Of a DNA stretch of 64,000 bases, positions 59,201-64,000 are shown one piece after another. The notes under the pieces were generated by a model. It was not told the DNA's origin. It was given only the letters and a program-made list of their open reading frames with translations, and ran no database searches. The position numbers and the translations under genes are program-made. Numbering within the stretch: the stretch's first letter is position 1; each line of letters starts with the position of its first letter. The stretch lies in the NCBI RefSeq assembly GCF_963675165.1, contig NC_087378.1, forward strand, positions 8,173,809 to 8,237,808, read 5' to 3'. The stretch is from Halichondria panicea. Taxonomy: Eukaryota; Porifera; Demospongiae; Suberitida; Halichondriidae.

Positions 59201-61706
59201 CTAGCAGCCTCCATTCTGATTGGACGCTGGGACCTTTGCTTGGAGGTGTTTGGGAGAGCCTTTATGGACACTGTTGGTACGTGTGGAGATGCTGTGATCA
59301 GATAGAAAGAACATGATCGTTCAGTATATATGTACAGCTATGTAGAGTCCTTGTGTGCACCTATTGACCTCTGACCCCTGACCCCTCTGGTGCAGGCAAG
59401 CTGAGGGGCTCTGTGCTGTGTCTGGAGCAACAGTTCAAGCAAAGAGACAAACAGTTCAGGAGAGAGATGGACCTCCTCAGATCCTCCAACCACAAGGAGA
59501 TGATATTTGAGGTACAGTGTATGTGCTAGCTAGCTTACAGTAGGTTTTTAAGTAGGTACTTTTACTATACATGTAACTGTGTGCTCCTTCTACAGGTTGA
59601 TCGATCTCGTGATAAGTTTCTGTCTGGGTTGTTCCAAAAGCTGAACCACTTCTGTGACCATCGTCTCATCACGGGGTCACAGGGGTCAACTCCCCTCCTT
59701 GTGCATCGTCTCAAGGTGACCTTTGCCGGGGAGCAGGGGGAGGGCTCTGGGGTACTACGCAGTATGTTCACCGTCACAGCTGAGGTGAGGGCCCACCCAC
59801 TCTGTGTGTGTGTGCATTCTAGTGTACATGTAGAAATAACTTTTGGTAATTACAAAACCATTGGTCTTATTTGCAGGCTGTCTTGTCTGATGATCCTCCA
59901 CCCACCATTGAGATGTCAGTGAAGTCATTCAACGACACACCCACCACTCGGCGTGGAGGGGGCGGGGCTAGTGGGCGGAGATCCAGAGACAAGTCTCGTT
60001 TCAGTGTCTCCTCTCTCAGTGCTCTCAAGAGACCAAAAAGGTGCACTAGTAGAACTCTGTGAAAGGGTGTTCTATTTTGTTGAAAACAGGCCCCAATTTT
60101 TTGGTTTTAATACATCATCTGAAAGGCCTTTCTCTAAGCTTTTAAAAAATCATAAAATTAACGTTATTGGACCAACGGAACTAAAGTTATGGTCATTCAA
60201 AGATTCTTCATTTAATGCTGTATCTATGCAATGTACGTACACTAATCTTTCCTGCCCCCCCCCCTACAGAGGCCCCTCCCCCTTGGACCCCCCTCTGTTC
60301 TACCAGCCCGGCAAGATAGGATTCTACGCTCCTCGTGTGGCCACCAACACTCCGGAGAGACTCAATGCATATCGTAATATTGGTCGTCTCATTGGCCTCT
60401 GTTTGCTCCATACAGAGGTCATGACCCTGCCACTCTGTAGACACGTTTTCAAGTTCCTGCTCAGGAGAGAGGTGTGGTTACTAAACTGTGTATAAGCCCA
60501 CGGCCTATTGTCTATTATTTATTTCGTTTAGTTGGGAGCAATGATGACATGATTTTGAACACTCCATTATTGTCCTCATATAGATTAGCTGGCATGACCT
60601 TGCCTTCTTTGACCCTGGTGTCTATGAGAGCATGCGTAAGATGATCCTGGAGTCACGGAAACCCGATGGTGCTGCCTACCTCTCCACTCTTGGGCTCTCC
60701 TTCTCTCTCACTCTGCGTCCTGAAGAGGGTGGGGCCTCACACGACCTTCTAGAGGGGAGAGGAGCAACTACAGTCACTCCTGACAATGTGTATGAGTATG
60801 TGAGACAGTACGCACTCTTGAGGATGGTCAATATCAATCAAGACCCACTGGAGGTGAGTAGAAAGTGGCTAGCTAGCTGTTGAACAAGCCACTGTGAACT
60901 GCTTGTACTGTAAGTTCCCCTATATATATAATTATAGTTAAGTGTTTCTTAGCTAGATACACAGTGAGTACATTGATTGAAGGGAATAACCATGCACCCC
61001 CCCCCCCCCCCCCACCCTCTAGCAACTTCGTGAGGGCATGTATGAGGCCATCCCAGAGTCTGTGCTGAGTCAGCTATCAGCAGAGGACCTCCGACTCTTG
61101 TTGTGTGGGTGTCCCCATATTGACGTGGACGTGGTGCGCGGGATCACTGTCTTTGAGGATGAAAGTCGTAAGTACCAGCTACCAAATATTGTACCATTGT
61201 GTTATCACAGTCCTGAAATGCATCTCTTAATGATAGCTACACTATAGCAGGATAGTGGAATATTGGAGCTTACAAAAGCCCTGGAAAGCCTAGTGCATGT
61301 AGTTGAATGACCTCTGGCCCTACAATGAAGCATCACTATGTACAATGCAATGGAATAAGCAATCCTCATGTAAAGCTAACCCTCTGACCCCCCCCCCCCC
61401 CACACAGGCAAGGATCAGGAACAGTTGAGTCGATTCAAAGGTTGGTTCTGGTCTGTGGTGGAGAGGATGACGCAACGAGAGAGACAAGATCTCCTCTACT
61501 TCTGGACCAGTTCCCCCGTCCTCCCGGCCAGTGTGGACTCGTATCAGCCCCCTCCCAGTGTTACCATCCGCCCCCCTGATGACCAACACCTCCCCACTGC
61601 CAACACTTGCATCTCACGTCTCTATGTGCCCCTCTATTCAAGCAAGGCCATTCTGAGAGCAAGACTTCTTACTGCTATTAAGACTAAAGCATTTGGCTTT
61701 GTGTAA
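47278..61706 (+). CDS. UBR5: E3 ubiquitin ligase UBR5 (EDD/HYD)
   Basis: 35 in-phase exons, 2283 residues: 47278-47348, 47404-47460, 47513-47671, 47812-47907, 48101-48344, 48748-48844, 48903-49057, 49208-49423, 49597-49806, 50218-50375, 50491-50677, 50823-50958, 51205-51434, 51768-52121, 52179-52326, 52598-52834, 53015-53187, 53311-53490, 53693-54241, 54914-55098, 55313-55438, 55517-55739, 56011-56201, 56414-56678, 56821-57018, 57166-57525, 58942-59080, 59154-59276, 59396-59511, 59596-59784, 59877-60040, 60270-60471, 60584-60853, 61023-61167, 61408-61706. Domains: UBA ([20 protein letters not shown]), RCC1-like propeller, UBR box ([31 protein letters not shown]), and C-terminal HECT with catalytic Cys in [18 protein letters not shown]. 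The MLLE/PABC domain expected just before FYQPGK is missing. Human UBR5 has about 2800 residues. Confidence 0.95.
48485..48747. repeat. ~44-bp minisatellite in UBR5 intron 5
   Basis: Six copies of gcatatagacctcatcaatg followed by tactgtaccctctcccccct. The last unit forms the polypyrimidine tract and acceptor of exon 6, so the repeat unit contains a ctag acceptor-like site in each copy. Confidence 0.92.
49848..50145. repeat. Foldback repeat family, copy in UBR5 intron
   Basis: Runs from ctttaaacggccataacttt through gattttctgaaagcttagag and the central palindrome accatgggctatagcccatg to cttacagagccgactct. Confidence 0.88.
50965..51160. repeat. Foldback repeat family, half copy in UBR5 intron
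   Basis: Starts within the interior (tagacttctgattttaatac), continues catcatctgaaagacgtctc and ctttcagaaaatcataaaat, and ends agttatagcggtttcaagat. A stray agagttggctctgta sits at its right edge. Confidence 0.8.
52363..52556. mobile_element. MITE family 2, copy 2 (UBR5 intron 15)
   Basis: Left end taccgtattacgctggtgaa, interior ggcaaggatcgtgtgtcat, right end aaacattctagtaataatt. Similar in order and length to the copies at 28192 and 54670. Confidence 0.75.
53505..53570. mobile_element. Fragment of MITE family 1
   Basis: accatatagcgggttatttt followed by cgta matches one end of the 5015-5223 element. The other end is not found nearby. Confidence 0.4.
54256..54670. repeat. 24-bp minisatellite in UBR5 intron 19
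   Basis: About 17 copies of gggttgcaatgtgctgcact plus gtat or gtac. The unit length is a multiple of three and lacks stops, so the array is open in several frames on both strands. It begins 15 bp after the exon 19 donor. Confidence 0.97.
54670..54863. mobile_element. MITE family 2, copy 3 (UBR5 intron 19)
   Basis: Left end tattactagaatattttgct and right end caacattctagtgatacggt are inverted copies. Interior motifs ttctggcaaggattgtgtgt and ttttgcgattttattttgcg are shared with the other two copies. Confidence 0.8.
57575..57765. repeat. Foldback repeat family, partial copy in UBR5 intron
   Basis: aaatagaggccttttagata, aaaatcaaaagtctattgtc, then gggctccttctaagctttca and actctagttacagagctac. Confidence 0.75.
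58372..58445 (-). repeat. tRNA-derived SINE-like head
   Basis: On the minus strand tagcccagtgggtaag fits a pol III A box. After ~35 bp, ccgggttctataccc resembles a B box with weak T-stem pairing. It is probably the promoter part of a SINE. Confidence 0.35.
58518..58585 (-). repeat. Degenerate tRNA-like sequence
   Basis: Minus strand: A box-like tagtgtaatggtagtg, a good stem tgctt/aagca with a seven-base loop gactacc, and a perfect B box ggttcgagtcc. Position 33 is not T and the T and acceptor stems pair poorly, so a functional tRNA is unlikely. A tRNA pseudogene or SINE is more plausible. Confidence 0.4.
60065..60220. repeat. Foldback repeat family, half copy in UBR5 intron 31
   Basis: catcatctgaaaggcctttc, aaaaaatcataaaattaacg, ttggaccaacggaactaaag, then ttatggtcattcaaagattc. 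It sits exactly in the intron where the MLLE-coding region would be expected. Confidence 0.85.
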
Positions 61707-62176
61707 ACTCTTAACTGCAGATCTTAGCTTTTGTACAAACTATTTATTTATCATTAATCATGCAGTTATTAAATAAGTGATGATGATTAAATTATCCACC
61801 CCATGCAATTGACCTCTCTATAATTATCCACCCCATGCAATTGACCTCTCTATAATTATCCACCCCATGCAATTGACCTCTCTATAATTATCCACCCCAT
61901 GCAATTGACCTCTCTATAATTATCCACCCCATGCAATTGACCTCTCTATAATTATCCACCCCATGCAATTGACCTCTCTATTATTGATTTATAATAATTA
62001 CAAAAAAGTGCAAATAATTTAATTATAGTGCAGGACCGTAAAACATTAAGAACAGAATAATTACACTAACTGGTGGTGTATTATAGACAATAATTATAAT
62101 TATAATTATGACAAAATAATTACATAATGAATTATGGCATGGTATAATTATATATGATTTAAATTAATAATGAGGG
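61707..62176. other. Spacer between convergent UBR5 and CUB gene, with 31-bp tandem repeat
   Basis: Six copies of attatccaccccatgcaatt plus gacctctctat (61793-61982), then very AT-rich sequence. No exon. Confidence 0.85.
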
Positions 62177-63895
62177 TTATTTCACATGTCTCCGGAATGC
62201 CACATAGTAGACAACGACTCCCTGGTGACTGTAGCCACTCAGAGCGTATGGGTCCCAGTTAGGGGCCTCCAGTTCAATCATAGACTGGACAGCTTCCTCG
62301 TTCAGGCCCCAGCGAAACCAGTTACCATTCCTCACAGTCTTGGGTGTGTGTGCAAGGAGAATGGCAGAGAAATGAGCGGACGGATCGCCCTGTCTCTGAC
62401 TGACCTCCAGATGGGAGAGGTAGTAGTTCATGCGTGCGTACTGCAGCGTAAGACTGGTGAACTGGAAGAAGGATGCATTGTAGAAGGTGAACATTTTTTG
62501 AGGAGGTTCGAATGTGATATTGTATGCCAGCCTCCTGTCTCTTGTGAAGATAGTAGACACTTGTTGCTTGCTCTGGAACTCTACAAAAGACTGAGAGATG
62601 AGTCGGTATCCACTATTGTTCATAGTCACCACCCGGCTCTTCCAATCCTCAATTGTATCCCCGAGAAATATTTCCGTCTCTAAAAGATGATTGGACCTCC
62701 GAAACAGGGCAGTGTAGCTGACGGCACTGTTGGGTTCACGCCCCCTCACTCTGTCTGCTAACGAGCTAATGCTGTAACCATCGGTAACCATTTTGTGGAT
62801 GGTATCGTTGAGAGCTTGTGCTGTGAGGTCGATAGCGACACGAGTATCCACTTTAGTATTGTTACTGAGAATGATGTCAAAGGTATGCACATTTGAGGTC
62901 CCTCCCAAGTGTGTTGTGATCCATATGACCTTGTAACCTTTGCCCAGTAGTTGAGTGACTTCACTACGAGCCCTCTTCGGGGAGAGAGAGCGGAGGTTGA
63001 CAACGTGTGAGGGGGCGGCTGTGACTGGTGTGACTGTGGGGAGCTCAACGTCAGGATCTGGTACTGTGGGGGCGTGTGTGCGTGTGGAGGGGGAATGCGG
63101 TGAACACACTTAACAATATCTGGCCAGAAAAACATTTGCATGTACATGTAGGATTGGCCAGGGGAAGCACTAAAAAGCGTGGGAACAAGAAATCATTTTT
63201 ATAAAGCACTTTAGAGAGTCTATGTTTGAGAGTGCGATAATTACCAGGCAACACTCTTCCCATCCCTAAGCACCAAATACAGAGCATCAATGGCCACACA
63301 ACACCTTCACCCACACACACCCTATAGTCATGCCTCTGATCACCACCCACCCCCCATTCATACCTCTGATGTTCGTGCCAGTATAGATCTTTGTGAAGGA
63401 GCCAGTGAAGCCAGTAGAGCTGCCAGTTCCATCAGTCACCAACTGTAGTGATAGCTCGCCCCTTACACTAGTGTAGCTGTATTCTACATCACCAATATCA
63501 CCTACAGGGACCAAAAAAATGTTGTTTCAACAGCACAAATCCAAATAAACAAGGGTAATAGTTTAAAGCATGCATTAAAGTACAGTAGTCCTGGCTCAGA
63601 CCATATGTACTTGATGGCAAAGGAGCCACAATAAGTGATGGATACAACTGCTGCCATGACAACTCACCAGTGAACTGCGCCACCTGGTGTGATCTATTGC
63701 AGCACTCTCCCTCGTATAGGCGTAAGACATCATAGTTTTCCTCAAGCATGACCGTGGAGATGTTGGCTACCACTTGCAGTCCCTTACCCACTTGTATGTG
63801 CCAGACACAGTCCAGATGTGAGGGGTACGGTTGAGGGTAGTGGGGGGAAGTCAGGGGGGTATAGCTATTCAGAAAATTAGTACCCCCACAAAATC
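62177..63895 (-). CDS. CUB-domain extracellular protein with C-terminal repeat region, 5' end outside window
   Basis: Three exons visible: 63668-63895, 63364-63501, 62177-63063, joined in phase (417 codons of coding sequence). The first two form a CUB domain, an extracellular beta-sandwich: CGGTNFLNSYTPLTSPHYPQ, CVWHIQVGKGLQVV, YDVLRLYEG, and GELSLQLVTDGTGSSTGFTG. A Thr/Pro-rich linker follows. The last ~260 residues contain recurring units built on a Gly-Tyr (or Tyr-Tyr) strand, a Leu/Ile-Ser turn and an Ala/Thr-hydrophobic-F/R ending: KGYKVIWITTHLGGTSNVH, DGYSISSLADRVRG...YTALFRR, SGYRLISQSFVEFQS...TIFTRDRR, MNYYLSHLEVSQRQ...FSAILL. This layout resembles the repeat domain fused to polyglycine-hydrolase and beta-lactamase-like proteins, offered as inference. 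Acceptor phase shows at least one more 5' exon beyond 63895. Confidence 0.8.
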
Positions 63896-64000
63896 CTGTG
63901 CAGCAAAACAAAAAAAACACTAATTAGCACTCTGTTGAATATGAATTAATAAAACTGGTGAGATAATTGTGTGGTGAAGGTGTAGATAGATGACAAGAGA

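Noticed and set aside
62186-62683. 165-codon plus-strand ORF
   Set aside because: Shadow of the CUB gene's last exon. No homology and unlikely composition.

Overview
The window is nuclear DNA from an animal. Almost every gene is split by short introns with GT..AG borders, and the gene set (Hippo/MST kinase, a Pygopus-type PHD finger, GTSF1-like zinc fingers, KDM1B/LSD2, UBR5, AP-5 sigma, Elongator ELP6) is metazoan. The dense packing, head-to-head gene pairs separated by 90-250 bp, AT-rich introns full of microsatellites and small transposons, and an expanded MBOAT family suggest an early-branching marine invertebrate, most likely a demosponge. The species is an inference and cannot be fixed from the sequence alone. 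One run of 200 N (36301-36500) is an assembly gap.

Layout, left to right: the 3' part of an MST1/2 (Hippo) kinase (+); a GTSF1-like tandem CHHC zinc-finger gene (-) head-to-head with ELP6 (+); adenosine deaminase (-) head-to-head with AP5S1 (+); a short GRIP-like coiled-coil gene (-); a large NRF-6-type membrane acyltransferase (+); three tandem intronless SHFL/C19orf66-like zinc-ribbon genes (-); KDM1B (-, 14 exons); an array of five MBOAT1/2-like lysophospholipid acyltransferases (25533-39190; copies A, B, C and E on +, copy D on - and interrupted by the gap); an intronless GFOD-type oxidoreductase (+); AIFM3 with Rieske and FAD domains (+); a PHD-only Pygopus-like gene (-) head-to-head with UBR5 (+, 35 exons, 2283 codons); and the 3' part of a CUB-domain extracellular protein (-).

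The genes are mostly unrelated housekeeping or regulatory loci, not a pathway cluster. The two real clusters are the SHFL-like trio and the MBOAT array. The MBOAT array shows mosaic similarity between copies, copy-specific intron loss and a changed active-site residue. Introns and spacers carry a foldback repeat family seen at least eight times, several MITE-like elements with terminal inverted repeats, and many minisatellites. One of these minisatellites multiplies a real exon end together with its 5' splice site inside AIFM3.

All exon borders were derived by hand from splice signals, reading phase and homology recall. No alignment or database search was run.
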